DNA of 64,000 nucleotides from Pseudonocardia broussonetiae (lineage in GTDB: Bacteria > Actinomycetota > Actinomycetes > Mycobacteriales > Pseudonocardiaceae), in assembly GCF_013155125.1 (NCBI RefSeq), contig NZ_CP053564.1, positions 6,455,501-6,519,500 on the forward strand, written 5' to 3'. The notes under the pieces were generated by a model, which saw nothing but the letters and a program-made list of their open reading frames with translations, ran no database searches and had not been told where the DNA came from. Shown here one piece after another: positions 49,020 through 57,370 of the stretch. The position numbers were made by a program, and so were the translations under genes. Every line of letters begins with the position of its first letter. Position 1 is the stretch's first letter.

Positions 49020-50350
49020 AACCACTCCTCCAGCGTCCCGGTGTGGAACTCCCCCGCGGCGAACCACGGCTCGTCCAGCAGTGCGCGGTGCATCGACGTC
49101 GTCGTCGTCACGCCCTCGACCTCCAGCTCGGCCAGCGCGCGGCGCGAGCGGCGGATCGCCTCCTCGCGGTCGGCGCCCCACACGACCACCTTCGCGAGCA
49201 GCGAGTCGTAGTACGGCGACACGGCGGAGTCGGACTCCAGCCAGGTGTCGCTGCGCACCCACGGCCCGGCCGGCAGGTGCACCCGCCCGACCTTGCCGGG
49301 CTGGGGCAGGAAACCCTTGTCCGGGTCCTCCGCGCAGATCCGGAACTCCAGGGCGTGCCCGCGCACCACGATGTCGTCCTGGGCCAGGCGCAGCGGCTCG
49401 CCCGCGGCGATCCGCAGCTGCTCGGCCACCAGGTCGACGCCCGTGACGAGCTCGGTCGTCGGGTGCTCGACCTGGATGCGGGTGTTCATCTCGATGAAGA
49501 AGTACTCGCCGCTCTCGTCGTCGACGAGGAACTCGACGGTGCCGGCACTGCGGTAGCCGCACTCGGTGGCCAGCCGCACCGCGGACTCCGTCATCGCCGC
49601 CCGCACCTCGGAGCCGATGCCGGGGGCGGTGGCCTCCTCGACGACCTTCTGCCGCCGCCGCTGCAGCGAGCACTCGCGCTCGTACAGGTGCACCGCCGAC
49701 CCGCCGTCGCCCAGCACCTGCACCTCGACGTGCCGGGCCCGGCGGACGAACCGCTCCAGGTACATGCGGCCGTCGCCGAAGGCGGTGGCCGCCTCGCGCG
49801 ACGCCTGCGGGAAGCCCTTGCGCAGCGCCGCCTCGTCGTCGACGACCCGGATGCCGCGCCCGCCGCCGCCCGCCGCGGCCTTGAGCATCACCGGGTAACC
49901 GACCTCGGAGGCCGCGCGCACGGCCTCCTCCACGTCCTCGACGCCGCCGGGCGTGCCGGGCACCGTCGGCACGCCGGCGGCCCGCGCCACCTCGCGCGCG
50001 GCCACCTTGTCGCCCATCCGCTCGATCGTCGCGGCGTCGGGCCCGACGAACGTCAGCCCCGCCTCGGCGACGGCCGCCGCGAACGACGCCCGCTCGGACA
50101 GGAACCCGTAGCCGGGGTGCACGGCGTCGGCGCCGGCGTCCTTCGCCGCCGCCACCAGCGCGTCGACGACGAGGTAGCTCTTCGCCGCCGACGACGGGCC
50201 GATGTGGACCCGGTGGTCGGCGAGCCGCACGTGCGGCGCCTCGGCGTCGGCGTCGCTGTAGACGGCGACGGACTCGATGCCGAGGTCGCGCGCGGCGCGG
50301 ACGATCCGGACCGCGATCTCCCCGCGGTTGGCGACGAGCAGCCGCCTCAT
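49016..50350 (-). CDS. accC: biotin carboxylase subunit
   Basis: 444 residues, a full biotin carboxylase: 'LLVANRGEIAVRIVRAARDLGIESVAVYSDADA', 'HPGYGFLSERASFAAA', the ATP-grasp Gly-rich loop 'VMLKAAAGGGGRGIRVV', 'FFIEMNTRIQVEHPTTELVTGVDLV' and 'EFRICAEDPDKGFLPQPG'. It carboxylates biotin on a carrier with ATP and bicarbonate. It lies between a biotin carrier gene and PxpB/PxpC with four-base overlaps, and no acetyl-CoA carboxylase CT genes are nearby. This suggests it serves an AHS1/AHS2 carboxyltransferase rather than fatty-acid synthesis (inference). Confidence 0.9.
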   Translation of the reverse strand: MRRLLVANRGEIAVRIVRAARDLGIESVAVYSDADAEAPHVRLADHRVHIGPSSAAKSYLVVDALVAAAKDAGADAVHPGYGFLSERASFAAAVAEAGLTFVGPDAATIERMGDKVAAREVARAAGVPTVPGTPGGVEDVEEAVRAASEVGYPVMLKAAAGGGGRGIRVVDDEAALRKGFPQASREAATAFGDGRMYLERFVRRARHVEVQVLGDGGSAVHLYERECSLQRRRQKVVEEATAPGIGSEVRAAMTESAVRLATECGYRSAGTVEFLVDDESGEYFFIEMNTRIQVEHPTTELVTGVDLVAEQLRIAAGEPLRLAQDDIVVRGHALEFRICAEDPDKGFLPQPGKVGRVHLPAGPWVRSDTWLESDSAVSPYYDSLLAKVVVWGADREEAIRRSRRALAELEVEGVTTTTSMHRALLDEPWFAAGEFHTGTLEEWL

Positions 50351-50592
50351 CCGGCCTCGATCACCGCGACGACCTGACCGGCGTCGACCTCGTCCTCGTT
50401 CTCGACCAGGAACTCCACGACGGTGCCCGCCGCGCCGGCCTGCACCTCGTGGAAGGACTTCATGACCTCGACGAGGCAGACCGTGTCCTCCGCGCCGACG
50501 GTCTCGCCGGCGTCGGTGAACAGCGGGCTGTCCGGGTCGGGGCGGCGGTAGAACACGCCGGGGATCGGGGACACGACCTCGTGACGGGCCAT
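50347..50592 (-). CDS. accB: biotin carboxyl carrier protein (small)
   Basis: 81 residues, just the lipoyl/biotinyl domain. The biotin site is 'EVMKSFHEV' (Lys of VMKS rather than the common AMKM), preceded by 'VVSPIPGVFYRRPDPDSPLFTDAGETVGAEDTVCLVE' and followed by 'VVEFLVENEDEVDAGQVVAVIEAG'. It shuttles carboxybiotin between the carboxylase and a transferase. The gene ends in an ATGA overlap with accC and starts 11 nt after pxpA. The short length means no separate N-terminal dimerisation region. Confidence 0.9.
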   Translation of the reverse strand: MARHEVVSPIPGVFYRRPDPDSPLFTDAGETVGAEDTVCLVEVMKSFHEVQAGAAGTVVEFLVENEDEVDAGQVVAVIEAG

Positions 50593-50603
50593 CGGGGCAA
50601 CTC

Positions 50604-51326
50604 CTAGGACAGGTGGGGGGCGAGGGCGGAGCGGACGGCGGTGGCCAGCTCGACGGCGTTCGGGGTGTCGGAGTGGACGCAGACGCAGTCGGCGCGGACC
50701 GGGATCTCCGTCCCGTCGACGGCGGTGGCGACGCCGTCGGTGACCGCCCGCACCGCGCGCTCCGCCGACCGCTCCGGGTCGAACGCGTCGTGCTTGCGCG
50801 TGATGATCAGCGAGCCGTCCGGGCGGTAGTCGAGGTCGGCGTAGTACTCGGAGATGAACCCCGCGTCGCGCTTCCCCCACACCTGCTCGTGGACGGTGCC
50901 GGCCATGCCCATCAGCGGGACGCCGAACACGTCGGCGGCGTCGGCGATGGCGCCGGCGACCTCCTCGTCGCGCGCGGCCATGCCGTAGAGCGAGCCGTGG
51001 GCCTTGACGTGGTTCAGCTCCATGCCCTCGGCCCGCAGGAACCCGACGAGCGCCCCGACCTGGTAGAGCACCGCGGCCGTGAGCTCGGAGCGGTCCATCT
51101 TCATCTCGCGGCGGCCGAAGCCCTCGCGGTCGGGCAGCGACGGGTGCGCGCCGACCTTCACGCCGTGGGCCTGGGCCAGCTTCACCGTGGACGCCATCAC
51201 CGACGGGTCCGACGCGTGGAAGCCGCAGGCCACGTTGGCCAGCGTGATGAGCGGCATGAGGCCCTCGTCGTCGCCGCAGCGGTAGATCGAGAACGCCTCG
51301 CCCATGTCGCAGTTGATGTCGACCAT
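50604..51326 (-). CDS. pxpA: 5-oxoprolinase subunit A (LamB/YcsF family)
   Basis: 240 residues, the standard PxpA size. 'VDINCDMGEAFSIYRCGDDEGLMPLITLANVACGFHASDPSVM' and 'VGAHPSLPDREGFGRREMKM' contain the conserved Asp/His residues; 'HVKAHGSLYGMAARDEEVAGAIADA' and 'DCVCVHSDTPNAVELATAVR' complete the family pattern. With PxpB and PxpC it forms the bacterial ATP-dependent 5-oxoprolinase that opens pyroglutamate to glutamate. Here biotin carboxylase and carrier genes are inserted between it and pxpB, so the substrate may be another lactam or cyclic amide (inference). Confidence 0.9.
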   Translation of the reverse strand: MVDINCDMGEAFSIYRCGDDEGLMPLITLANVACGFHASDPSVMASTVKLAQAHGVKVGAHPSLPDREGFGRREMKMDRSELTAAVLYQVGALVGFLRAEGMELNHVKAHGSLYGMAARDEEVAGAIADAADVFGVPLMGMAGTVHEQVWGKRDAGFISEYYADLDYRPDGSLIITRKHDAFDPERSAERAVRAVTDGVATAVDGTEIPVRADCVCVHSDTPNAVELATAVRSALAPHLS

Positions 51327-51328
51327 CG

Positions 51329-53686
51329 CTACCCCCTGGCCTCCCGGATCGCCCGCCACACGCGCTGCGGAGTGGCCGGCATGTCGATGTGCGTCACGCC
51401 CAGGTGCGCCACCGCGTCGATCACGGCGTTCACGACCGCGGGCGACGACCCGATCGCCCCCGACTCCCCGATGCCCTTGACGCCCATCGGGTTCGTCGGC
51501 GACGGGGTGACGGTACTGCCGAGCTCGATGTGCGGCAGGTCGGAGGCGGCGGCGAACTGGTAGTCGGCGAGGGTGCCCGTGGTCGGGTTGCCGTCGGCGT
51601 CGAACGTGGCCTCCTCGAACATCGCCTGGCCGATGCCCTGCGCGATCCCGCCGTGCAGCTGCCCGGCGACGATCTCGGGGTTGACGACGTGGCCGCAGTC
51701 GTCGACCGCGACGAACCGGCGGATCCGGCTGAACCCGGTCTCGGTGTCGACCTCCATGACGCAGATGTGGGTGCCGAAGGGCCAGGTGAAGTTGGGCGGG
51801 TCGAACGCGTTCTCCGCGGTGAGCAGCGGCTCCATGCCCTCGGGCAGGTTGTCGGCCAGGTAGGCGGCCATCGCCACCTCCTGGATCGTGATGCCCGCGT
51901 CGGTGCCGCCCACGGTGAACCGGCCGTCCTCGAACGACAGGTCGTCCTCGGAGGCCTCCAGCAGGTGCGCGGCGATCGTCCGGGCCTTGTCGACGACCTT
52001 GTGCGCGGCCATGTGCACCGACACCCCGCCGACGGGGAGGCTGCGCGAGCCGTAGGTGTCGCGGCCGAACGGGGCGACGGCGGTGTCGCCGTGCAGCACC
52101 TCGACGTCGTCGGGGTGCACGCCCAGCGCGTCGGCCGCGATCTGCGACCACGCCGTCTCGTGGCCCTGCCCGTGCGGCGAGGTGCCCGTGACGACCTCGA
52201 CCTTGCCGCTGACCAGCATCCGGACCGTCGCGGCCTCCCAGCCGCCGCTCTGCAGCCGCACGCCCGCCGCGACCTTCGACGGCGACAGCCCGCCGCTCTC
52301 GGTGAAGTTGCCGATCCCGATGCCGATCTGGACGGTGTCGCCGGACTCCCGGCGCTGCTTCTGCTCCGCGCGCACGGCGTCGTAGTCGACCAGGCGCATC
52401 GCCTCGCGCATGCAGGGCTCGTAGTCGCCCGAGTCGTACATGACGCCCGACGGGACGGTGCGGTTCTCCAGGAACTTCGGGTGCAGGTTGATCAGCCGCA
52501 CCTCCGCCGCGTCCATCCCCAGCTCGCGCGCCAGGTCGTCCATGATCCGCTCGTGGGCGTAGGCGGCCTCCGAGCGCCCGGCGCCGCGGTAGGCGTCGGT
52601 CGGGGTGAGGTTGGTGAACACGCCGCGGCAGGTGAAGGAGTAGGACCCGAAGTCGTAGAGCCCGCAGTAGGTGAACGCGCCGAACACCGCGATGCCCGGG
52701 GTGAGCAGCTGCAGGTAGGCGCCCATGTCGGCGAGCAGGTCCACCTTCATCCCGAGGATCTTGCCCTCGCGGGTGGCGGCCACGGCCATGCGCTGCACCT
52801 GGCCGCGGCCGTGGGTGGTGGCGACGTGGTGGTCCGAGCGGGTCTCGTTCCAGCGCACCGGCTTCTTCAGCCGGCGGGCGAGCGCGAGCGCCAGCGCCTC
52901 CTCGGCGTAGACGTTGAGCTTGGCGCCGAACCCGCCGCCGACGTCAGGCGCGATCACGCGCAGCTTCGAGTCGGGCATGCCGACGACCATGGCGCCGATG
53001 TCGCGCAGGAAGTGCGGCACCTGCGTGGAGGAGTAGATCGTGAAGCCGCCGCCCACCGGGTCGGGGCTGACGAGCACCGCGCGCGGCTCCATCGGCGAGG
53101 GCAGCACGCGCTGCTGCAGGTACCGGCCCTCCACGACGACGTCGGCCTCCGCGAACGCCGCGTCGACGTCGCCGGTGGCCAGCGGCCAGGTGTAGCAGTG
53201 GTTGGTGCCGAGGCCCTCGTGCACGAGCGGGGCGCCCGGCTCCAGCGCGGCCTCGACGTCGAACACGCCGGGCAGCGCCTCGTACTCGACCTCGATCAGG
53301 CCGAGCGCGTCCTCCGCGGTGGCCGCGTCGACGGCCAGCACCACCGCGACGCCGTCACCGACGTGGTTGACCTCGTCGACGGCCAGCGGCGGGTGCTCCG
53401 GGATCTTGATGTCCTCCGTGACCGGCCACCCGCAGGGCAGCCCGATCGCGAACTCCGACGCCAGGTCGGCGCCGGTGAACGCGGCGACGACGCCGGGCAG
53501 CGCCAGCGCCGCGGAGAGGTCGACCGAGGTGATGCGGGCGTGCGCCAGGGGGCTGCGCAGGACGGTGAGGTGCAGGGCGCCGGGCATCGCGATGCCGTCG
53601 ACGAAAGTGCCCTGCCCGGTGATCAGCGCGGCGTCCTCGCGACGCAGGATGCTCTGCCCGACGTACTTCTCGGTGGTGGTGGTCAC
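51329..53686 (-). CDS. xanthine-dehydrogenase-family molybdopterin-binding subunit (CoxL-like, form II)
   Basis: 785 residues, the length of CO-dehydrogenase large subunits. 'VGQSILRREDAALITGQGTFVDGIAMPGALHLTVLRSPLAHARI' starts it, 'VIAPDVGGGFGAKLNVYAEE' near 255 binds the cofactor, and 'AYRGAGRSEAAY' near 365-375 is the form II signature in place of the CODH AYXCSFR loop. Glu in 'GIGESGAIGS' near 741 is the catalytic base. Such enzymes hydroxylate carbon next to N in heterocycles or aldehydes. The FAD (CoxM) and [2Fe-2S] (CoxS) subunits are absent here. It begins the operon with pxpA two bases later. Confidence 0.88.
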   Translation of the reverse strand: MTTTTEKYVGQSILRREDAALITGQGTFVDGIAMPGALHLTVLRSPLAHARITSVDLSAALALPGVVAAFTGADLASEFAIGLPCGWPVTEDIKIPEHPPLAVDEVNHVGDGVAVVLAVDAATAEDALGLIEVEYEALPGVFDVEAALEPGAPLVHEGLGTNHCYTWPLATGDVDAAFAEADVVVEGRYLQQRVLPSPMEPRAVLVSPDPVGGGFTIYSSTQVPHFLRDIGAMVVGMPDSKLRVIAPDVGGGFGAKLNVYAEEALALALARRLKKPVRWNETRSDHHVATTHGRGQVQRMAVAATREGKILGMKVDLLADMGAYLQLLTPGIAVFGAFTYCGLYDFGSYSFTCRGVFTNLTPTDAYRGAGRSEAAYAHERIMDDLARELGMDAAEVRLINLHPKFLENRTVPSGVMYDSGDYEPCMREAMRLVDYDAVRAEQKQRRESGDTVQIGIGIGNFTESGGLSPSKVAAGVRLQSGGWEAATVRMLVSGKVEVVTGTSPHGQGHETAWSQIAADALGVHPDDVEVLHGDTAVAPFGRDTYGSRSLPVGGVSVHMAAHKVVDKARTIAAHLLEASEDDLSFEDGRFTVGGTDAGITIQEVAMAAYLADNLPEGMEPLLTAENAFDPPNFTWPFGTHICVMEVDTETGFSRIRRFVAVDDCGHVVNPEIVAGQLHGGIAQGIGQAMFEEATFDADGNPTTGTLADYQFAAASDLPHIELGSTVTPSPTNPMGVKGIGESGAIGSSPAVVNAVIDAVAHLGVTHIDMPATPQRVWRAIREARG

Positions 53687-53764
53687 GTGGAGCTCCCTCG
53701 GGGACGAGTCGGCGCGGTGTGATCCAGAACGCTAGTGCACGCGGGCTCTGCCGGAATAGTCCGA

Positions 53765-54997
53765 TCAGCGGGAGATCGAATCGAGGGCTCCTCGCACCTT
53801 GTCCACGAGCAGGTCGAGGTGCTCGGTGGTCGCGGTGAGCGGCGGGGAGAAGCCGAGCGCGCTGGTCATCGGCCGGATCAGCACGCCGCGCTCGCGGGCG
53901 GCGCGGGACACGACGGCCGGGGCGACGGACGGGTCGAGCTCGAGCGCGCCCAGCACCCCGGTGCCCCCACGCACCTCCGTGACCAGCGGGTGGTCGGCCA
54001 GCGTGCCGAGCGCCGCGGCCAGCTCGCCCTCCAGCACGAGGGCGCGGGCGAGCAGGTCCTCGCGCTGGAGGATCTCGATGTTCGCGAGCGCCGCGGCGCA
54101 GGCGGTGGGGTGCCCGCCGTAGGTCGCCCCGTGGCGGAACGGGGCGGCGCCGTCGGCCCAGAACGGCTCGGCGACGCGCTCGTGCACGACCACCCCGCCC
54201 AGCGGCACGTACCCGCTCGTGACGCCCTTCGCGAACACCACGAGGTCGGGCACCACGCCGTAGCGCTCGATCCCGAACCACGAGCCGAGCCGGCCGAAAC
54301 CGCAGATGACGGCGTCGACGACGAGCAGCACGCCGTGCCGCGCGCACACCTGCGCCACCGCCTGCACGTACCCCTCCGGCGGAGGCAGCACCCCGCCCGC
54401 GCCGATCACCGGCTCCACGACGAACGCGGCGACGCGGTCGGCGCCCAGCCGGGTGATCTCGGCGTCGAGCGCCGCGGCGTCGTCGTGCGGGACCTGCACG
54501 ACGTCGGGCACGAACGGCCCGGCGAGCCGGTTGGCCGGCATGCCGGCCAGCGCCGTGCCGAACCCGTGCGTGCCGTGGTAGCCGTGCTCGCGGCTGATCA
54601 GCACGGTCCGCTCCGGCGAACCGGTGCGCGCCCAGTACTCGCGGGCCAGCTTCGCGGCGGTGTCGATGCCGTCGCCGCCGCCGCTGCCCAGGAACACCTT
54701 CGCGCCCGGCACCGGGGCCAGCGCGGCCAGCCGGTCGGTCAGCTCGCGCGCCGGCTCGTTCGTGACGTCGCCGAAGGTCTGGTAGCTGGCCAGGGCCGTC
54801 ATCTGGGCGTGCACGGCGTCGGCGATCTCGCGGCGGCCGTGCCCGACGTTGACGCACCACAGGCTGGCCGTGGCGTCGAGGTAGCGGGAGCCGGCGTCGT
54901 CGAAGACCCAGACGTCCTCCCCGCGGGTGAGCACGAACTCGGCGCCGCGGACGGCGCCCATCGCGGCGAACGGGTGCCAGAACGCGGAGTCGCCCAT
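53765..54997 (-). CDS. class III PLP-dependent aminotransferase
   Basis: 410 residues. 'FWHPFAAMGAVRGAEFVLTRGEDVWVFDDAGSRYLDATASLWCVNVGHGRREIADAV' and 'VFLGSGGGDGIDTAAKLAREYW' are class III starts; 'VVDAVICGFGRLGSWFGIERYGVVPDLVVFAKGVTSGYVPLGGVVV' holds the Asp that contacts PLP and Lys256, which forms the Schiff base. It moves an amino group between an omega-amino compound and a keto acid. It lies 78 nt upstream of the CoxL operon on the same strand, so it may provide or consume an amino acid linked to that pathway. Confidence 0.9.
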   Translation of the reverse strand: MGDSAFWHPFAAMGAVRGAEFVLTRGEDVWVFDDAGSRYLDATASLWCVNVGHGRREIADAVHAQMTALASYQTFGDVTNEPARELTDRLAALAPVPGAKVFLGSGGGDGIDTAAKLAREYWARTGSPERTVLISREHGYHGTHGFGTALAGMPANRLAGPFVPDVVQVPHDDAAALDAEITRLGADRVAAFVVEPVIGAGGVLPPPEGYVQAVAQVCARHGVLLVVDAVICGFGRLGSWFGIERYGVVPDLVVFAKGVTSGYVPLGGVVVHERVAEPFWADGAAPFRHGATYGGHPTACAAALANIEILQREDLLARALVLEGELAAALGTLADHPLVTEVRGGTGVLGALELDPSVAPAVVSRAARERGVLIRPMTSALGFSPPLTATTEHLDLLVDKVRGALDSISR

Positions 54998-55063
54998 GGT
55001 CGCGATCCTGCCACCCGGACGCCCTGCGGGGCACCGGCCCGCGCACTACCGTCGGGAGGCGTG

Positions 55064-55546
55064 GTGCAGTTCCCTCCGCCCTACGAGTCGGCGGTCGACC
55101 GCGCGATCCGGGAGGCCGCCGAGCGCGGCGCCTTCGACAACCTCCCCGGCAAGGGCAAGCCCCTCCCCCAGCTCGACGAGGACGAGCTCGGCTGGGTGCG
55201 CCGCTGGCTCGACCGCGAGGGCGTGTCGTCGGAGATGCTGCTGCCGACGCCGGTGCAGCTGCGCAAGGAGATCGACCGGCTGCCGCAGACGCTCGCGGCA
55301 CTGAAGCGCGAGTCCGACGTCCGCGACGCCGTCTCCGAGCTCAACCGGCGCATCGCCGAGCACATCCGGTACCCGAGCGGGCCGCGGATCCCGGTGCGGC
55401 TCGTCGACGCGGAGCGGGCCGTGGCGCAGTGGAGGCAGGGGCGGGAGGCGCAGCTCCCGCCGCCGGCGGCGCCCGTGCCCGAGCCCCCGGCGTCGGCCCC
55501 GGCTCCGCGGCGGCGCCGCCGCTGGTGGTGGTGGCGCGGCCGCTAG
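55064..55546 (+). CDS. DUF1992 (DnaJ-homologue-C-like) domain protein
   Basis: 160 residues from GTG 55064; the adjacent in-frame GTG at 55061 is too close to GGGAGG at 55054-55059. DUF1992 covers about 5-75: 'YESAVDRAIREAAERGAFDNLPGKGKPLPQLDEDELGWVRRWLDREGVSSEMLLP'. The second half is helical, then a Pro/Ala stretch and a striking C-terminus of Arg, Trp and Gly ('RRRRRWWWWRGR'). The family is widespread and of unknown function. The Arg/Trp tail might touch membranes or nucleic acids (inference). Confidence 0.85.
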   Translation: MQFPPPYESAVDRAIREAAERGAFDNLPGKGKPLPQLDEDELGWVRRWLDREGVSSEMLLPTPVQLRKEIDRLPQTLAALKRESDVRDAVSELNRRIAEHIRYPSGPRIPVRLVDAERAVAQWRQGREAQLPPPAAPVPEPPASAPAPRRRRRWWWWRGR

Positions 55547-56511
55547 GCCCGACCGGGCAGCGCCGCGTCCGGGAGCGCCGCCGGGCGCGCGGTGTTCGTC
55601 AGCGCCACCCCGGCGAGGATCAGCGCCCCGCCCAGCGCCTGCACCGGCGTGAGGAGCTGCCCCAGCAGCAGCCACGACGCCACGGCCGACACGACGACCT
55701 CCAGCAGCGCCACGAGCGAGCCGCGGGTGGCCCCGATCCGGCGCAGCGCGGCCACGCCGGTGAGGTAGGCGACCACCGTCGAGACGACGACGAGCAGCCC
55801 CGCGGCCACCGGCCACCCGACGTCGGCACCGGCCAGGACGACGCCCGTCACCGACGGGTCGACGACGACCGGCAGCACCCCGACCAGCCCGAGGAGCCCG
55901 ATCAGCACCGCGCCGACGGTCATGCCGACGCCGGCGAGCACGAGCGGTGGGGTGGTGCTGCCCGCGCGGTCGGCGATGAGGAAGTACGCGGCCTGGCAGA
56001 CGGCGGCGACGAGCCCCCACACCAGTCCCTCGACGCGCAGCGCGGACCCCGACCAGACCTCCACGACCAGCGCCAGCCCGACGATCGCGACCCCCGCCCC
56101 GAGCACCGTCCGCGGCCCGGGCGGCGAGCGGCGCACCACCCACACCCAGGCGATCACCAGGATCGGCCCGAGGTACTCCAGCAGCAGCGCGATCGCGACC
56201 GGCAGGTACTGCAGCGCGCTGAAGAACGCGAGCTGCACACCCGCCATCGCCAGCACGCCGTAGAGCAGCAGCGCGGGCCCGTCGGCGCGCAGCGCGGCGA
56301 GCACCCCGGGACGGGTGACGGCGAGCAGCACCAGCAGGATCGCCGCCGCCCCGCCCAGGCGCACCAGCACGGCACCCGACGCCGACCAGCCTGCGCTCGT
56401 CAGGGCGCCGGCGAACGGGCCGGAGAGCCCGAACGACAGCGCCGAGGCCAGCGCGAGCCCGAGGCCCGCGCCGGCCCGCGAGGTGGTCGCCGGGATGGCC
56501 GGTTCGGTCAG
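55543..56511 (-). CDS. EamA-family (DMT) metabolite exporter; start is non-canonical or unresolved
   Basis: Ten hydrophobic helices of the drug/metabolite transporter superfamily, with two EamA repeats ('MAGVQLAFFSALQYLPVAIALLLEYLGPILVIAWVWV' and 'VVSTVVAYLTGVAALRRIGATRGSLVALLEVVVSAVASWLLLGQLLTPVQALGGALILAGVAL'). The first ATG/GTG/TTG in the frame is GTG 56370, but that loses helix 1. The frame is open and fully EamA-like upstream ('LGLALASALSFGLSGPFAGALTSAGWSASGA') back to CTG 56511, which overlaps the upstream stop as CTGA and has GGAGGA before it. CTG initiation or read-through coupling is therefore likely. Exported compound unknown. Confidence 0.7.
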   Translation of the reverse strand: MTEPAIPATTSRAGAGLGLALASALSFGLSGPFAGALTSAGWSASGAVLVRLGGAAAILLVLLAVTRPGVLAALRADGPALLLYGVLAMAGVQLAFFSALQYLPVAIALLLEYLGPILVIAWVWVVRRSPPGPRTVLGAGVAIVGLALVVEVWSGSALRVEGLVWGLVAAVCQAAYFLIADRAGSTTPPLVLAGVGMTVGAVLIGLLGLVGVLPVVVDPSVTGVVLAGADVGWPVAAGLLVVVSTVVAYLTGVAALRRIGATRGSLVALLEVVVSAVASWLLLGQLLTPVQALGGALILAGVALTNTARPAALPDAALPGRA

Positions 56512-56945
56512 TCCTCCGCCCCGGTGCGCGCGACGAGCCCGGCCGCCGCGATCCCGGCCAGCGCCGCCGCCTCGTCGTTGAGCGAGGCGTCGCCGGTGAC
56601 GCCGACGGCGCCCAGCAGCGCCCCGCCCGCGTCGTGCACGAACACCCCGCCGGGCACCGAGAGGATCTTCCCGCCGGCCAGCGCCGCGACGGAGGTGAAG
56701 AACTCCGGGGAGTCGGCGGCGCGGGCGGCGATGGCGCGGTTGGTCATCCCCAGCGCGAGCACGCCCGAGGCCTTGGCCGTGGCCAGCTCGGGGCGCAGGA
56801 AGCCCGAGCCGTCCTGGCGGGCGAGCGCGACGACCGCGCCGCCCGGGTCGAGGACGGCCACCGTCAGCGGGTTGAAGCCCTGCTCGGTGCCGTGCGCGAG
56901 CGCGGCGTCGACGATGGTGCGGGCCTGGTCGAGGGTGATCGTCAC
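56508..56945 (-). CDS. GlcG/HbpS family heme-binding-like protein
   Basis: 145 residues: 'LDQARTIVDAALAHGTEQGFNPLTVAVLDPGGAVVALARQDGSGFLRPELATAKASGVLALGM', 'FFTSVAALAGGKILSVPGGVFVHDAGGALLGAVGVTGDASLNDEAAALAGI'. This is the GlcG/PduO-C/HbpS fold, which in some members binds heme or cobalamin-pathway ligands; in catabolic operons the role is often unknown. GTG 56945 overlaps the Ddn-type gene's stop (GTGA). The stop overlaps the EamA CTG start. Confidence 0.85.
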   Translation of the reverse strand: MTITLDQARTIVDAALAHGTEQGFNPLTVAVLDPGGAVVALARQDGSGFLRPELATAKASGVLALGMTNRAIAARAADSPEFFTSVAALAGGKILSVPGGVFVHDAGGALLGAVGVTGDASLNDEAAALAGIAAAGLVARTGAED

Positions 56946-57370
56946 GCGGCGGAGTCTAGGCGGGTGAGCGCGATCAGGGGGATCGTGCGGTCGGTCTTGC
57001 GCTCGTACTCGGCGAAGCCGGGGCTGGCGGCCTTGATCTTCTCCCAGAGCTCGTCGCGCTCGTCGCCGACGAGCTCGGTGGCCTCGACGGTGAAGGTCTC
57101 GACGCCCACCTCCACGGCGAACCGCGGGTTGGCCCTGACGTTGTGGTACCAGTCGGGGTTGGTCGGCGCGCCGGCCTTCGAGGCGACGATGACCGTGCGG
57201 CCCTCGCCCTGCGGGAAGTGCACGAGCGGCGTCACGCGCTCGGTGCCGCTCTTCGCCCCGACGTGGTGCACCAGGATCATGTCCGCGCCCTCGAACGGGC
57301 CGCCGACCCGCCCCTCGTTGGCCCGGAACTCCTCGATGATCTTCGCGTTCCAGTCGTTCGTACCGCTCAT
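56942..57370 (-). CDS. nitroreductase/deazaflavin (F420)-dependent oxidoreductase, Ddn-like
   Basis: 142 residues. 'NAKIIEEFRANEGRVGGPFEGADMILVHHVGAKSGTERVTPLVHFPQGEGRTVIVASKAGAPTNPDWYHNVRANPRFAVEVG' is the standard Ddn/F420 split-barrel signature found in mycobacteria and relatives. It reduces quinones or nitro compounds using F420H2. ATG 57370 overlaps the M50 gene's stop (ATGA), and its own stop overlaps the GlcG-like start, so four genes (M50, Ddn, GlcG, EamA) form one coupled run. Confidence 0.88.
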   Translation of the reverse strand: MSGTNDWNAKIIEEFRANEGRVGGPFEGADMILVHHVGAKSGTERVTPLVHFPQGEGRTVIVASKAGAPTNPDWYHNVRANPRFAVEVGVETFTVEATELVGDERDELWEKIKAASPGFAEYERKTDRTIPLIALTRLDSAA

